Positions 1 through 9,350 are shown, numbered from the stretch's first letter. The stretch is 64,000 nt of DNA from Azomonas macrocytogenes (GCF_014191985.1 NZ_JACHXI010000008.1:62001-126000), one strand, 5' to 3'. Translations and numbers: made by a program. The notes: generated from the letters alone by a model not told the origin.

Positions 1-203
1 ATGGTGAAGTGGAACGCCTGCGCGCGGAAAAAGACCCGCTGAAGATCTTCCGTGCCCAATTGGGCAAACAGATCGCCGACGCGGAGTTCGACGCCATCGA
101 CGCCGAAGTCGAGGCACTGGTAGACGAAGCGGTGGCCAAGGCCCGGGCGGATAGCTATCCACCCGTGGAAAACCTTCTCACCGACGTTTACGTGTCTTAC
201 TAA
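1..203 (+). CDS. acoA: Acetoin dehydrogenase E1 component, alpha subunit (3' end only)
   Basis: Only about the last 67 codons are in the window; the reading frame is open back to the window edge, so this is a fragment cut by the edge, not a broken gene. The visible residues (KDPLKIFRAQLG and the ending LLTDVYVSY) match the C-terminal helical region of thiamine-diphosphate E1-alpha subunits. E1-alpha and AcoB form the alpha2beta2 dehydrogenase that cleaves acetoin and passes the acetyl unit to lipoyl-E2. It is called acetoin rather than pyruvate/branched-chain dehydrogenase mainly because of the AcoC and AcoB types next door. AcoB begins 13 bases after the stop, with an AAGGAG site in between. 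Confidence 0.8.
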   Translation, partial: GEVERLRAEKDPLKIFRAQLGKQIADAEFDAIDAEVEALVDEAVAKARADSYPPVENLLTDVYVSY

Positions 204-216
204 GGAGCGATGGAAA

Positions 217-1236
217 ATGGCGATCAGAACTTATCGGGAAGCGGTACGCGAAGCCCTGGCCCAGGAAATGGAGCACGACCCGCGCGTGGTGCTCATCGGC
301 GAGGACCTGTGTGGCGGACAAGCCGGCAGCTCGCCGCTGGAGAAGAACAAGGAAGCCCTGGGTGGCGTACTGGGGGTGACCAAGGGTTTGTGGACCCAGT
401 TCGGCTCGTCGCGGGTGATCGACACGCCGATCACCGAGTCGGCGATTGTCGGCATGGCTGCCGGCGCAGCGGTAACTGGCTTGCGTCCGGTAGCCGAGCT
501 GATGTTCATGGACTTCTTCGGCGTCTGCCACGACATGCTCTACAACCAGGCGGCGAAATTCCGCTACATGTTCGGTGGCCGGGCGAAAACGCCATTGGTC
601 ATACGTGGCATGATCGGCGCCGGCTACTCGGCCGCGGCACAGCATTCGCAGTCACCCTACAACATCTTTGCCACCACACCCGGCCTCAAGGTGGTGGTCC
701 CCTCCACGCCCTATGACATCAAGGGTCTGCTGATCCAGTCGATCCGCGATGACGACCCGGTGGTGTTCTGTGAGCACAAGGCACTTTATGACATTAAGGG
801 TGAAGTCCCTGAAGAGAGCTACACCATCCCCTTTGGCGTAGCCAACTACACCCGTGAAGGCACCGATGTAACCATCATTGCCCTGGCCGCCATGGTCCAC
901 AAAGCCAACGCCGTGGCCGACAAGCTGGCCAAGGAAGGCATTTCGGTGGAAGTGGTCGATCCACGCACCATCTCGCCACTGGATGAAGAAGGCATCCTCG
1001 AATCGGTGAGCTCCACTGGCCGCGTGGTGATTGTCGACGAATCCGCCGCGCGCTTCGGTTTCGCCCATGATGTCGCTGCGCTGATCGCCTCTCAGGCATT
1101 CCACTTCCTCAAGGCGCCGATTGTCATGGTCACCCCGCCACACACGCCGGTACCTTTCTCGCCGCCACTGGAGCAGGCCTGGATACCCAGCGTGGACCGC
1201 ATCGAGGCCGCCGTGCGGCAAGTGATGGAGGCCTGA
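217..1236 (+). CDS. acoB: Acetoin dehydrogenase E1 component, beta subunit
   Basis: A 339-residue transketolase-like E1-beta subunit, of normal length for AcoB. It starts MAIRTYREAVREAL, and IGEDLCGGQAGSS is the typical start of the pyrimidine-binding domain. TPITESAIVGMAAGAA follows, and the C-terminal transketolase domain has VVIVDES and ends in PPHTPVPFSPPLEQA. With AcoA it binds thiamine diphosphate and cleaves acetoin into acetaldehyde and an acetyl group in the cytoplasm. AAGGAG lies just ahead of the ATG. The stop is one base away from the acoC start, so the two are translationally linked. Confidence 0.9.
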   Translation: MAIRTYREAVREALAQEMEHDPRVVLIGEDLCGGQAGSSPLEKNKEALGGVLGVTKGLWTQFGSSRVIDTPITESAIVGMAAGAAVTGLRPVAELMFMDFFGVCHDMLYNQAAKFRYMFGGRAKTPLVIRGMIGAGYSAAAQHSQSPYNIFATTPGLKVVVPSTPYDIKGLLIQSIRDDDPVVFCEHKALYDIKGEVPEESYTIPFGVANYTREGTDVTIIALAAMVHKANAVADKLAKEGISVEVVDPRTISPLDEEGILESVSSTGRVVIVDESAARFGFAHDVAALIASQAFHFLKAPIVMVTPPHTPVPFSPPLEQAWIPSVDRIEAAVRQVMEA

Positions 1237-1237
1237 C

Positions 1238-2791
1238 ATGAGTGCCATACAAGGTATCGAAGTACCGAAATGGGGCCTTTCCATGGAGGAAGGCACCCTG
1301 AGCAACTGGCTGATCGCCGAAGGCGACAGCTTCAAGGCTCACCAGGAAATCTGCGAGATCGAAACCAGCAAGATTTCCAATGTGATGGAAGCGCCATTCG
1401 ATGGTGTCTTGCGGCGTATCGTCGCCAAGCCAGGCGAAACCCTGCCGGTAGGCGGATTGCTGGGGGTCGTTGCCGACGCGTCGGTTCCCGACGCCGAAAT
1501 CGATGCGTTCATCGCTTCCCGAAGCCAGACCAATGGTGCGCCAGCCCCGGCAGTTGCAGCGGCCCCGTCGCCAGCGGCAGCTCCGCCAGCCAGTGCGCCA
1601 AAAGCCGATGCTCCAGCCGCTGCGCAGGCCAGCCGCCCGAGCGAATCCACTCAAGCAAGCGTAGAGCCTGCCGGCGCTACCCAAGTTCCACAGCCACTGC
1701 TCGGCAAGACCGATGCCGGTAGTGTGTTCGCAACACCACACGCCTTGCGCCTGGCGAACGAGTTGGGGATCGACTTGGGCAAGGTAAACGGCAGCGGACG
1801 CGGCGGACGGATCTCGCTGCAGGATCTGGAAAACGCCATCGTAAGCCAAGGTGGACGCCTGGCAACGCGCCAACCGGTGCGACGCAACGCCGGCCCGCCC
1901 CGATCCCGTGCCGACGATAGCCGTATCCCGGCCACGCCACTGGCACGTCGATTGGCGGTAAAGCTCGGCGTCAATCTCAACGACTGTCGAGCCACCGGCT
2001 CGCATGGACGGGTCTGTCAAGCCGATGTGGAGCTGGTACACCATGCTCGTCAGGAAAACCTGCCAGCCCCACAGCAAGCGCTGGTGCATGTGCCCGACAA
2101 CAGCTCGTTCGGCACCCAGCCGCTGTCGGCCATGCGTCGTGCCATCGCCGCACGCCTGCAGGAATCCAAGCGCAACGCACCGCATTACCGACTGACGGTC
2201 GATCTGGATCTGGAGCGCATGTTGTCGTTGCGCCAGGAAATCAATGCCTCGGTACCGGGCGTAAAAGTCTCGGTCAATGACCTGCTGATCAAGGCCTGCG
2301 CCCAGGCATTGCTCAAAGTGCCGGATGTCAACGTGCAATACGACGAAGCCAGCCAAAGCATTCGCCGCTATGCCGATGCAGACATCGCTGTAGCCGTGGC
2401 CCTGCCGGCCGGATTGATTACCCCCATCGTACGGGCCGCCAACCGCAAATCGATTGCGGAAATCTCCGAGGAAATGCATCGACTGGCAACCAAAGCCAAG
2501 GCCGGTACGCTAAAACCCGATGAGTTCCAGGGCGGCACATTCAGCCTGTCCAATCTCGGCATGCTCGGCGTACGTCAGTTCGACGCCATCATCAACCCGC
2601 CGCAGGCCGCAATTCTGGCGATCGGCGCCGGCGAACAGCGCGTCGTCGTACATGAAGGAGAAATAGCGATCCGCAATCAGGTCACCGTCTCGCTGTCGTG
2701 TGACCATCGGGTCATTGACGGTGCCCTGGGCGCGACTTTCCTGCAGGAACTCAAGCGCCTGGTCCAGGCCCCAACCCTGATGCTGGCCTGA
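1238..2791 (+). CDS. acoC: Acetoin dehydrogenase E2, dihydrolipoamide acetyltransferase
   Basis: 517 residues. The lipoyl domain covers about 5-80, with the lipoyl lysine K45 in EIETSKIS; its opening VPKWGLSMEEG is the form found in acetoin rather than pyruvate E2 proteins. An Ala/Pro-rich linker (about 101-160) follows. Two peripheral-subunit-binding segments are visible: ATPHALRLANELGIDL to about 200, and ATPLARRLAVKLGVNL to about 268. The catalytic domain runs from about 292 to the end, with DHRVIDG (H490, D494). It accepts the acetyl group from E1 and transfers it to CoA. One base separates it from acoB and ten from lpd. The doubled binding domain is discussed under findings. Confidence 0.92.
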   Translation: MSAIQGIEVPKWGLSMEEGTLSNWLIAEGDSFKAHQEICEIETSKISNVMEAPFDGVLRRIVAKPGETLPVGGLLGVVADASVPDAEIDAFIASRSQTNGAPAPAVAAAPSPAAAPPASAPKADAPAAAQASRPSESTQASVEPAGATQVPQPLLGKTDAGSVFATPHALRLANELGIDLGKVNGSGRGGRISLQDLENAIVSQGGRLATRQPVRRNAGPPRSRADDSRIPATPLARRLAVKLGVNLNDCRATGSHGRVCQADVELVHHARQENLPAPQQALVHVPDNSSFGTQPLSAMRRAIAARLQESKRNAPHYRLTVDLDLERMLSLRQEINASVPGVKVSVNDLLIKACAQALLKVPDVNVQYDEASQSIRRYADADIAVAVALPAGLITPIVRAANRKSIAEISEEMHRLATKAKAGTLKPDEFQGGTFSLSNLGMLGVRQFDAIINPPQAAILAIGAGEQRVVVHEGEIAIRNQVTVSLSCDHRVIDGALGATFLQELKRLVQAPTLMLA

Positions 2792-2801
2792 GGATACCGA
2801 C

Positions 2802-4199
2802 ATGACCAACGACTATGACGTACTGATCATCGGTGGTGGGCCAGGTGGCTACGTAGCGGCGATCCGCGCCGCTCAGCTCGGGCTGCGCACCGCTGTGGTG
2901 GAGAAGCAGCATCTGGGCGGCATCTGCCTGAACTGGGGCTGCATTCCCACCAAGGCTCTGCTGCGTGGTGCTGAAGTGGCCCATACGCTGGCCAACCTCG
3001 AACAGTTCGGTTTTGCCGTGGAGAACCCGCGTTTCGATATCGGCAAGCTCGTACAGCACAGCCGTACTGTCTCTGCGAAGCTCACCAGCGGTATCGAGTA
3101 TTTGATGAACAAGAACGGCATTGAAGTGATTCGTGGCCGTGCCCGCTTGATCGATAAATGCATGGTTGCCGTAACCGACGACAAGACCGAAATTCGTCTA
3201 CGCGCCGCTCATATCATCCTCGCCACGGGTGCCCGTCCCCGCGCACTGCCGGGTATAGAAGCAGATGGCGAACGGATCTGGACGTACTTCCAGGCCCTGG
3301 TCCCCAAGGAGTTGCCAAAGTCTCTGCTGGTGGTCGGCTCCGGTGCTATCGGCATGGAGTTCGCCAGTCTCTACAACGACCTCGGCTGCGAAGTCACGTT
3401 GGTGGAACTGGCCGAGCGGATCATGCCGCAGGAGGATGCCGAAGTCGCAGCGCTAGTGCACAAGCAGTTCGAGAAGCGTGGTATTCGCATCCATACCAGC
3501 GCAGCTCTCGCTGCAGTAGACAAAGGCGGCGAACAACTGGATTGCCGTCTGCGCCTGACCAACGGCAGCGAGCAATCTCTAGCTGTGGAGCGGGTGCTGT
3601 TGGCAGCCGGTATCCAGGCCAACATAGAGGATATCGGCCTGGAAGCGCTAGGCGTGGTCACCGAGCGCGGCTTCATCAAAACCGATCAATGGTGTCGCAC
3701 CAACGTGTTCGGACTGTACGCCATCGGCGATGTCGCCGGTGCTCCGTGCCTGGCGCACAAGGCCAGCCATGAAGCCGTGATCTGTGTGGAGAAACTGGCT
3801 GGCCTCGAAGGCGTGCATCCACTGGATCGCGACTACATTCCCGGCTGCACTTACTCACGTCCACAAGTTGCCAGCCTCGGACTCACCGAAGAACAGGCCC
3901 GCGCCAAAGGCCACACGCTCAAGATCGGCCGCTTCAACTACCAGGCCAACGGCAAGGCGTTGGCAATGGGTGAGGCTGAAGGTTTCGTCAAGGCCATCTT
4001 TGACGCCGACAGTGGCGAGCTGCTTGGCGCCCATATGGTCGGCCCGGAAGTGACCGAACAGATCCAGGGTTTCGGCATTGCCCATAGTCTGGAGGCCACG
4101 GACGAGTCACTGCAAAAAGTAATCTTCGCCCACCCGACGCTTTCCGAAGCCATGCACGAAGCCGTACTGGCAGCTTGCGGACAAGCATTGCATCAATAA
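2802..4199 (+). CDS. lpd: Dihydrolipoamide dehydrogenase (E3 of the acetoin complex)
   Basis: 465 residues, normal for the family. The FAD-binding GGGPGGYVAA is near residue 11, the redox disulphide is C42-C47 in CLNWGC, and the NAD-binding GSGAIGMEFASLY is in the middle. The central FAD motif YAIGDVAG and the dimerisation domain follow, with the catalytic His-Glu pair HPTLSE (H444, E449) near the C-terminus. It reoxidises the dihydrolipoyl group of AcoC and makes NADH. GAGGAT precedes the ATG. Its place after acoC makes it the dedicated E3 (acoL-type) of this complex; a separate E3 for pyruvate and 2-oxoglutarate dehydrogenases is expected elsewhere. Confidence 0.92.
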   Translation: MTNDYDVLIIGGGPGGYVAAIRAAQLGLRTAVVEKQHLGGICLNWGCIPTKALLRGAEVAHTLANLEQFGFAVENPRFDIGKLVQHSRTVSAKLTSGIEYLMNKNGIEVIRGRARLIDKCMVAVTDDKTEIRLRAAHIILATGARPRALPGIEADGERIWTYFQALVPKELPKSLLVVGSGAIGMEFASLYNDLGCEVTLVELAERIMPQEDAEVAALVHKQFEKRGIRIHTSAALAAVDKGGEQLDCRLRLTNGSEQSLAVERVLLAAGIQANIEDIGLEALGVVTERGFIKTDQWCRTNVFGLYAIGDVAGAPCLAHKASHEAVICVEKLAGLEGVHPLDRDYIPGCTYSRPQVASLGLTEEQARAKGHTLKIGRFNYQANGKALAMGEAEGFVKAIFDADSGELLGAHMVGPEVTEQIQGFGIAHSLEATDESLQKVIFAHPTLSEAMHEAVLAACGQALHQ

Positions 4200-4257
4200 A
4201 AGGAGCCGATTTTTGAGAGCGTGAACCCACAACCGACAATAAATGAGGAGATGCACC

Positions 4258-5403
4258 ATGCCAAACAAGACGAAGTCTGTCACTTCGCCGCAAAAATTCT
4301 TCATCGGCAAGAATTTTCTGGGCGATCTGGGCAAGCATGTCCGCCCACTGGGCAACAATGCGTACGTTATCTGTGACGAATTCATCCTGGATCGGGCGGT
4401 TACCCAGGCAGAACCCTCTTTCAGTGCGTTCGGCAAAGCGGTTTTCGAGCGCTTCGGCCTGGAATGCACGCAGAAGGAAATCGACCGCAACCGCGACCTG
4501 GCACGCAAGGCCGAGGCAGACGTAATCATCGGCATCGGAGGCGGCAAGACGCTGGATACGGCCAAAGCTGTCGCTTACCATGAAAAATTACCAGTGGTGA
4601 TTTTCCCCACCATAGCGTCGACCGATGCACCCTGTACTGCGCTTACCGTGATCTACAACGAGCACCAGGAATTCGAGCGCTACCTGTTCCTACCCAACAA
4701 TCCCGATCTAGTTCTGGCAGATACGGAAATCCTTGCCGCAGCGCCGACACGCTTCTTTCTTGCCGGCATCGGCGACGCGCTGGCCACTTATTTCGAGGCT
4801 CGTGCCTGCTATCGTGCCAATGGCGAAAACTTGACCGTGATGAAAATGAAGCCTTCGCGCACAGGGCTCGGCCTCGCCCGCCTCTGCCTGGATATCCTGC
4901 TGGAAAATGCCGTCCAGGCACGCTTTGCCGTGGACAAAAACCTTTCCACCCAGGCAGTGGAAAACACTATTGAGGCGACCATTTACCTGAGCGGCGTCGG
5001 TGTCGAAGCGGCCGGAATCGCTGCTGCCCACGCCATCCACAATGGCATGACTGTGGTGCCATCCCTGCATGGCGCACAGCACGGCGACAAAGTGACTTTC
5101 GGCGTACTGGCACAGTTGATCCTGGAAAACGCACCGAAGGAAGAATTGGAAACCGTCATCAACTTCATCAAGGCCGTCGGCCTGCCGCTGACCTTGGAGG
5201 ATCTCGGTATGGATAGCTTTATCGAGAAAGAATGGCGCCAAGTCGCCGAGCTCGCCTGTGCCAAGGAAGATTCGATGGGCAACATGCCGTTCGACGTCAC
5301 GCCAGATGATGTCTACAGCGCCATCGTTACCGCCAACGACATTGCCAATGCCCATAAAAAGCTACCGATTCAAGGCCCGATTCACACCTCGGCCATCGCT
5401 TGA
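4258..5403 (+). CDS. gldA: Glycerol/2,3-butanediol dehydrogenase, GldA family
   Basis: 381 residues of the iron-dependent alcohol dehydrogenase superfamily, GldA type. The NAD-binding GIGGGKTLDTAK is at 92-103. The metal ligands appear as D173 (AGIGDAL), H258 (AAAHAIHNG) and H275 (HGAQHGDKV), the usual Asp-His-His set of zinc GldA enzymes. The ATG at 4258 follows GAGGAG. It lies 58 bases after lpd on the same strand and ahead of an intrinsic terminator, so it is probably the last gene of the aco operon. GldA enzymes also act on 2,3-butanediol, so in this setting it could feed acetoin to AcoABC. That substrate is inferred from the neighbours, not read from the sequence. Confidence 0.85.
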   Translation: MPNKTKSVTSPQKFFIGKNFLGDLGKHVRPLGNNAYVICDEFILDRAVTQAEPSFSAFGKAVFERFGLECTQKEIDRNRDLARKAEADVIIGIGGGKTLDTAKAVAYHEKLPVVIFPTIASTDAPCTALTVIYNEHQEFERYLFLPNNPDLVLADTEILAAAPTRFFLAGIGDALATYFEARACYRANGENLTVMKMKPSRTGLGLARLCLDILLENAVQARFAVDKNLSTQAVENTIEATIYLSGVGVEAAGIAAAHAIHNGMTVVPSLHGAQHGDKVTFGVLAQLILENAPKEELETVINFIKAVGLPLTLEDLGMDSFIEKEWRQVAELACAKEDSMGNMPFDVTPDDVYSAIVTANDIANAHKKLPIQGPIHTSAIA

Positions 5404-5762
5404 ATCAACCAACTCCGGCTCTGCCACTTCATGCGGCATGTCGGCAGGACCGGATATTCTCCCGGCTACAGGAACAACTCCAGGAAGGCATCTCGAAGAT
5501 GCTTTTCTTTTCAAGCTTTTGCTCTTCAAATCCAGTAGAACTCCGTAGCCTCCCAACCTATCGGACAAATGAAAACATCACATAAGAGCAAGGCAAAGAA
5601 CGGTTATCATTGAATCGCCGATTCGGAATCGGAAGCTCGATCAGGCAAAAACAGTGCAGCACTGCTCGATAGAAGCATACGACTCCCATATTCAAGGCAC
5701 CTTCTTTCTCTCCGGAACGCCCCCCTGGTATTCCGGTGACGAATCATTGATCAAGGATATTC
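5404..5762. other. Intergenic region between gldA and the NYN gene
   Basis: 359 bases without a convincing gene. It holds the intrinsic terminator of the aco operon (5485-5512) and a small perfect hairpin, CCGATTCGGAATCGG, around 5620-5634. Downstream it becomes A+T-richer and should carry the promoter of the NYN gene, which I could not place with confidence. AAGGATATTC just before 5763 is the ribosome-binding site of that gene. Confidence 0.6.
5485..5512 (+). terminator. Intrinsic terminator of the aco operon
   Basis: GCATCT-CGA-AGATGC hairpin, extended by flanking A and T pairs and followed by TTTTCTTTT. It lies about 85 bases after the gldA stop on the same strand. Confidence 0.75.
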
Positions 5763-6305
5763 ATGAAGACCGTCTGGATTGCCGATGCCGCCTATTTATT
5801 CAATTTTGCCAGAGCGCGAAATGGAATCGATTATCTCAAGCTCAAGAACGAACTGGAAAAAGCCAATGGCGGTCCTATTTATGAAAGCTACTATCTGAAC
5901 TCTATTCAGGACCCCTCAACAGAGGCGCAGAATGCATTCCATTCATGGATAAAGTCGGCCCCGCCCAAGGGACCGAAAATGCGTGTGCAGCTATATAAGC
6001 TCAAGGACATGCACAACAAATGTCCCAATTGTGCGCACCAGTTCGATCGTCAGGTTCAAAAGGGAGTCGATGTCGGAATAGCTACGCTGATGATCAAACT
6101 GGCTGCGCAAGACATCTATGACCGTTTGATTCTCAGCGCAGGCGATGGAGATTTCGAGGATGCCATTTCCTATATAAAGTCGGATCTGCAAAAGGAAATC
6201 TGGGTAAACGGCGCAGAAGCAAGCCTGTCTACCGATCTGCAGTCCTATTCGGACCGTGTCTTATGGCTTGACGATATGCTTCCGACAATCGATAAATCGA
6301 CTTGA
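5763..6305 (+). CDS. NYN-domain (PIN-like, LabA/DUF88 type) protein
   Basis: 180 residues. The pattern fits a NYN ribonuclease-like fold. An acidic residue sits in the first strand (WIADAAYLFNF, D8). A second is in GVDVGIATLMIK (D103), and LILSAGDGDFEDA supplies D128 and D130. A CPNC pair (C87, C90) between them could bind zinc, as in some LabA relatives. NYN proteins are predicted metal-dependent RNases or RNA binders; the target here is unknown. The gene stands alone between the aco operon and a convergent bestrophin gene, in DNA visibly A+T-richer than its flanks, so it may be acquired. AAGGA precedes the ATG. Confidence 0.75.
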   Translation: MKTVWIADAAYLFNFARARNGIDYLKLKNELEKANGGPIYESYYLNSIQDPSTEAQNAFHSWIKSAPPKGPKMRVQLYKLKDMHNKCPNCAHQFDRQVQKGVDVGIATLMIKLAAQDIYDRLILSAGDGDFEDAISYIKSDLQKEIWVNGAEASLSTDLQSYSDRVLWLDDMLPTIDKST

Positions 6306-6450
6306 ACATCAACCACTACAATCAGAAATCTTCCAGTTATCAACAGAACATGAACATTCTGATAAAAGAAAACCCTAGCGGCCTCTGTAAAATTTAAAGT
6401 GCAAATATTCTCGTATTAAAATACTGATACATCTATACAAGAACCGTTGA

Positions 6451-7362
6451 CTAAGACAATTCACTCTCAAGCTGTTTGGAAGCATATCCTGACTGAGCAT
6501 CGCGTAGCATCGAATCCAAGTTCTTCTCGATGTTATTGCATAAAGTGGTCATTTGAATCTGATGTTCACTGACACGAAATGGGCTTTGCAAGTCCGTTCC
6601 AATCTTTTCAATAGCCAACAACATGAATCCCACGACCGTAGACGCCAATGGAGTAAACCAACCCAGGGTTTCTACCAAGCCAATAGGAACGATCAGGCAA
6701 AATAGTGTGATGAAAAAGCGCGGGAAATAAACATAAGGATAAGGAAGCGGCGTATTCGCGATTCGCTCCATCCCTCCCTGGCAGTTGGAAAGTTCTACCA
6801 ACGTGGACTCCATGCGGGCAAGCCGAATACTGTCCAGCCTTCCTGCCTTGTACTCCTTGGATAACAAGGCAGTTGAAGTTGTCAGGATATCATTGGGGAA
6901 ATTGTTCGTGCTTTGGCTCAAACGAATTTCCTCAGGATGGAGAAGCGCCTCGACCTCACTGGTGCAAGGCTCCCCTTTCAAATGCGTGGACAGGCATTTC
7001 ACGAAAGCCACATGACGCTTGAGCAACAGAGGCTTCACTGGATTGAGTCCACTCTCTGTATCATCAATCAGAGTAAGTACCTGGCGCGCATAACTGCGTG
7101 AATTATTCGTCAAGGTTCCCCATAGAGTGCGAGCCTCCCACCAACGATTGTACGCACTTGAATTCCGGAAACTCGTCAGAACGACAAGAGCCGAGCCCAA
7201 GAGACTAAGAGGCATCGACGGCAGGCTCAGGCGCGGATCCAGGACCAGCATGTAATCTACTGTAACAAAAATATCCCAGAGTAATAGCCAGAACAGAGAC
7301 CAGCCAACATAAGTGAAGGTTTTAATCAGTAATTGATATTTTTGAAGGAAAACTTTCGACAC
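6451..7362 (-). CDS. Bestrophin-like membrane channel protein
   Basis: 303 residues. The N-terminus has two hydrophobic segments (about 15-37 and 48-63) followed by SFRNSSAYNRWWEARTLWG, the hallmark of the bestrophin/YneE (UPF0187) family. Two more hydrophobic segments lie at about 220-260 (FFITLFCLIVPIGLVETLGW and the following stretch). Bacterial bestrophins form pentameric cation or anion channels in the inner membrane; the ion cannot be told from this sequence. It runs on the minus strand downstream of rpsA but is separated from it by a strong terminator and 248 A+T-rich bases, so it should have its own promoter. Confidence 0.85.
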   Translation of the reverse strand: MSKVFLQKYQLLIKTFTYVGWSLFWLLLWDIFVTVDYMLVLDPRLSLPSMPLSLLGSALVVLTSFRNSSAYNRWWEARTLWGTLTNNSRSYARQVLTLIDDTESGLNPVKPLLLKRHVAFVKCLSTHLKGEPCTSEVEALLHPEEIRLSQSTNNFPNDILTTSTALLSKEYKAGRLDSIRLARMESTLVELSNCQGGMERIANTPLPYPYVYFPRFFITLFCLIVPIGLVETLGWFTPLASTVVGFMLLAIEKIGTDLQSPFRVSEHQIQMTTLCNNIEKNLDSMLRDAQSGYASKQLESELS

Positions 7363-7556
7363 GAATATCGTCTCAAGTTGGATTGAAAGAACAAGCTTTT
7401 GGTCAATCGACTTTTAGTTAAGCAGCTGCAGATTAAAATAAAATTAATGCGAATACGAATGTATTAGATAAAACATCGTTCAAGGTAGGTCAAGAACGTT
7501 TACATGATTCACGAATAAAAATTTCAATCGATGGAGTATGGTCACATACGTAGCCA

Positions 7557-7586
7557 ATAAAAAAGGGCGACTTTAGTCACCCTTTT
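7557..7586 (-). terminator. Intrinsic terminator after rpsA
   Basis: On the minus strand AAAAGGGTGAC-TAAA-GTCGCCCTTTT forms an 11-pair stem (one G-U) followed by more T residues, 24 bases past the rpsA stop. It should end the cmk-rpsA transcript. Confidence 0.9.
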
Positions 7587-7610
7587 CATTTTCATTCGAA
7601 CTGAAATCGA

Positions 7611-9290
7611 TCAGTTCTGGTTTTCCATCTGAGCACGAATCAGATCACCAATAGTGGTCGGACCGGGTGCATCAGTTTCATGCTTGCGCAGTTCCTTGAT
7701 GGCATCTTTCTCGTCATCTACATCCTTGGCCTTGATGGACAAGCTGATGACTCGGCTTTTGCGATCAATGCTGATGATCTTGGCTTCGACTTCCTCGCCT
7801 TCCTTCAGGACGTTACGCGCATCTTCGACCCGATCACGGCTGACTTCGGAAGCTTTGAGAGTAGCTTCGATCTCATTACCCAGATCGATGATTGCGCCCT
7901 TGGCATCGACTTCCTTGACGATTCCGCGAACGATGCTGCCTTTATCATTCAGAGCCGCATAGTTGGAGAACGGATCATCCTCCAGTTGCTTGACGCCTAG
8001 GGAAATACGCTCGCGTTCCGGATCGACCGACAAAATGACAGTATCCAGCTCGTCGCCTTTCTTGAAACGACGTACGGCTTCTTCGCCCGGTTCGTTCCAG
8101 GAAATATCGGATAGATGTACCAAACCATCTATGCCACCATCGAGACCAATGAAGATACCGAAATCGGTGATCGACTTGATGGTACCGGAGATACGGTCAC
8201 CTTTATTGAATTGGCCGGAGAACTCTTCCCATGGGTTTGGCTTGCACTGCTTGATACCCAGAGAAATACGACGGCGCTCTTCGTCGATATCCAATACCAT
8301 CACTTCCACCTCATCGCCAACCTGAACGACTTTGGATGGATGGATATTCTTGTTGGTCCAGTCCATTTCGGAAACGTGCACCAGGCCTTCGACACCTTCT
8401 TCCAGCTCGGCAAAGCAGCCGTAATCGGTCAGGTTGGTCACACGAGCCATAACGCGCGTACCTTCCGGATAACGAGACTTTATGGCGACCCATGGATCTT
8501 CGCCCAACTGCTTCAGGCCCAGCGAAACGCGGTTGCGTTCGCGATCGAATTTGAGCACCTTGACTTCGATTTCGTCACCAACATTGACGATCTCGGACGG
8601 ATGCTTGATACGCTTCCAGGCCATGTCAGTGATGTGCAGCAAACCATCCACACCACCCAGATCCACAAATGCGCCATAATCGGTAAGGTTTTTGACGATA
8701 CCTTTGACCTGCTGGCCTTCCTGGAGGGATTCGAGCAGAGCTTCGCGCTCGGCACTATTCTCTGCTTCCAGTACGCTACGGCGGGAAACGACAACATTAT
8801 TACGCTTCTGGTCGAGCTTGATGACCTTGAACTCGAGCTCTTTGCCTTCCAGGTGAGTAGTGTCACGCACTGGGCGCACATCGACCAGGGAGCCCGGCAG
8901 GAACGCACGAATACCGTTGATATCGACGGTAAAGCCACCCTTGACCTTGCCGTTGATGATGCCTTTGACAATTTCTTCGGCGTTGAACGCAGCTTCCAGA
9001 ACTTGCCAGGATTCAGCGCGCTTGGCTTTTTCGCGAGACAGCTTGGTTTCACCGAAACCATCTTCGACCGCATCCAGGGCAACGTGAACTTCATCGCCCA
9101 CCTTGATGGTCAGTTCACCCTGCTCGTTGTAGAACTGCTCGACCGGGATGACGCCCTCGGATTTCAGGCCAGCATGCACAGTGACCCAGTCACCATCGAT
9201 ATCGACAACAATACCGGTAATGATGGCACCCGGCTGCATGTCGAGGGATTTCAGGCTTTCTTCAAAAAGTTCTGCGAAGCTTTCGCTCAT
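7611..9290 (-). CDS. rpsA: 30S ribosomal protein S1
   Basis: 559 residues starting [18 protein letters not shown], the usual length in Pseudomonas. Six S1 RNA-binding repeats are visible: two degenerate N-terminal ones that bind the ribosome, then four with motifs such as [39 protein letters not shown] and [21 protein letters not shown]1 loads mRNAs on the 30S subunit. It lies downstream of cmk, the classical cmk-rpsA pair. A hairpin in its leader (9330-9350) may be part of autogenous control. In Pseudomonas ihfB normally follows rpsA; here a terminator and a bestrophin gene follow. Confidence 0.98.
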   Translation of the reverse strand: MSESFAELFEESLKSLDMQPGAIITGIVVDIDGDWVTVHAGLKSEGVIPVEQFYNEQGELTIKVGDEVHVALDAVEDGFGETKLSREKAKRAESWQVLEAAFNAEEIVKGIINGKVKGGFTVDINGIRAFLPGSLVDVRPVRDTTHLEGKELEFKVIKLDQKRNNVVVSRRSVLEAENSAEREALLESLQEGQQVKGIVKNLTDYGAFVDLGGVDGLLHITDMAWKRIKHPSEIVNVGDEIEVKVLKFDRERNRVSLGLKQLGEDPWVAIKSRYPEGTRVMARVTNLTDYGCFAELEEGVEGLVHVSEMDWTNKNIHPSKVVQVGDEVEVMVLDIDEERRRISLGIKQCKPNPWEEFSGQFNKGDRISGTIKSITDFGIFIGLDGGIDGLVHLSDISWNEPGEEAVRRFKKGDELDTVILSVDPERERISLGVKQLEDDPFSNYAALNDKGSIVRGIVKEVDAKGAIIDLGNEIEATLKASEVSRDRVEDARNVLKEGEEVEAKIISIDRKSRVISLSIKAKDVDDEKDAIKELRKHETDAPGPTTIGDLIRAQMENQN

Positions 9291-9329
9291 GTTGATTCCT
9301 GCTGTTTTCGGGCCGCGATTGCCCAACTT

Positions 9330-9350
9330 CCACATTCCAGACTAATGTGG
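9330..9350 (-). promoter_or_regulatory. Hairpin in the rpsA leader, candidate S1 autoregulatory element
   Basis: CCACATT-AGTCTGG-AATGTGG (minus strand) forms a 7-pair stem 40-60 bases upstream of the rpsA start, with a GGA close to the loop. Hairpins with GGA in the rpsA leader mediate S1 autoregulation in gamma-proteobacteria. Assignment here rests on position and shape only. Confidence 0.35.

Noticed and set aside
1130-2479. Long minus-strand open frame opposite acoC
   Set aside because: Shadow of the G+C-rich acoC gene; Cys/Trp/Arg-rich translation without domains.
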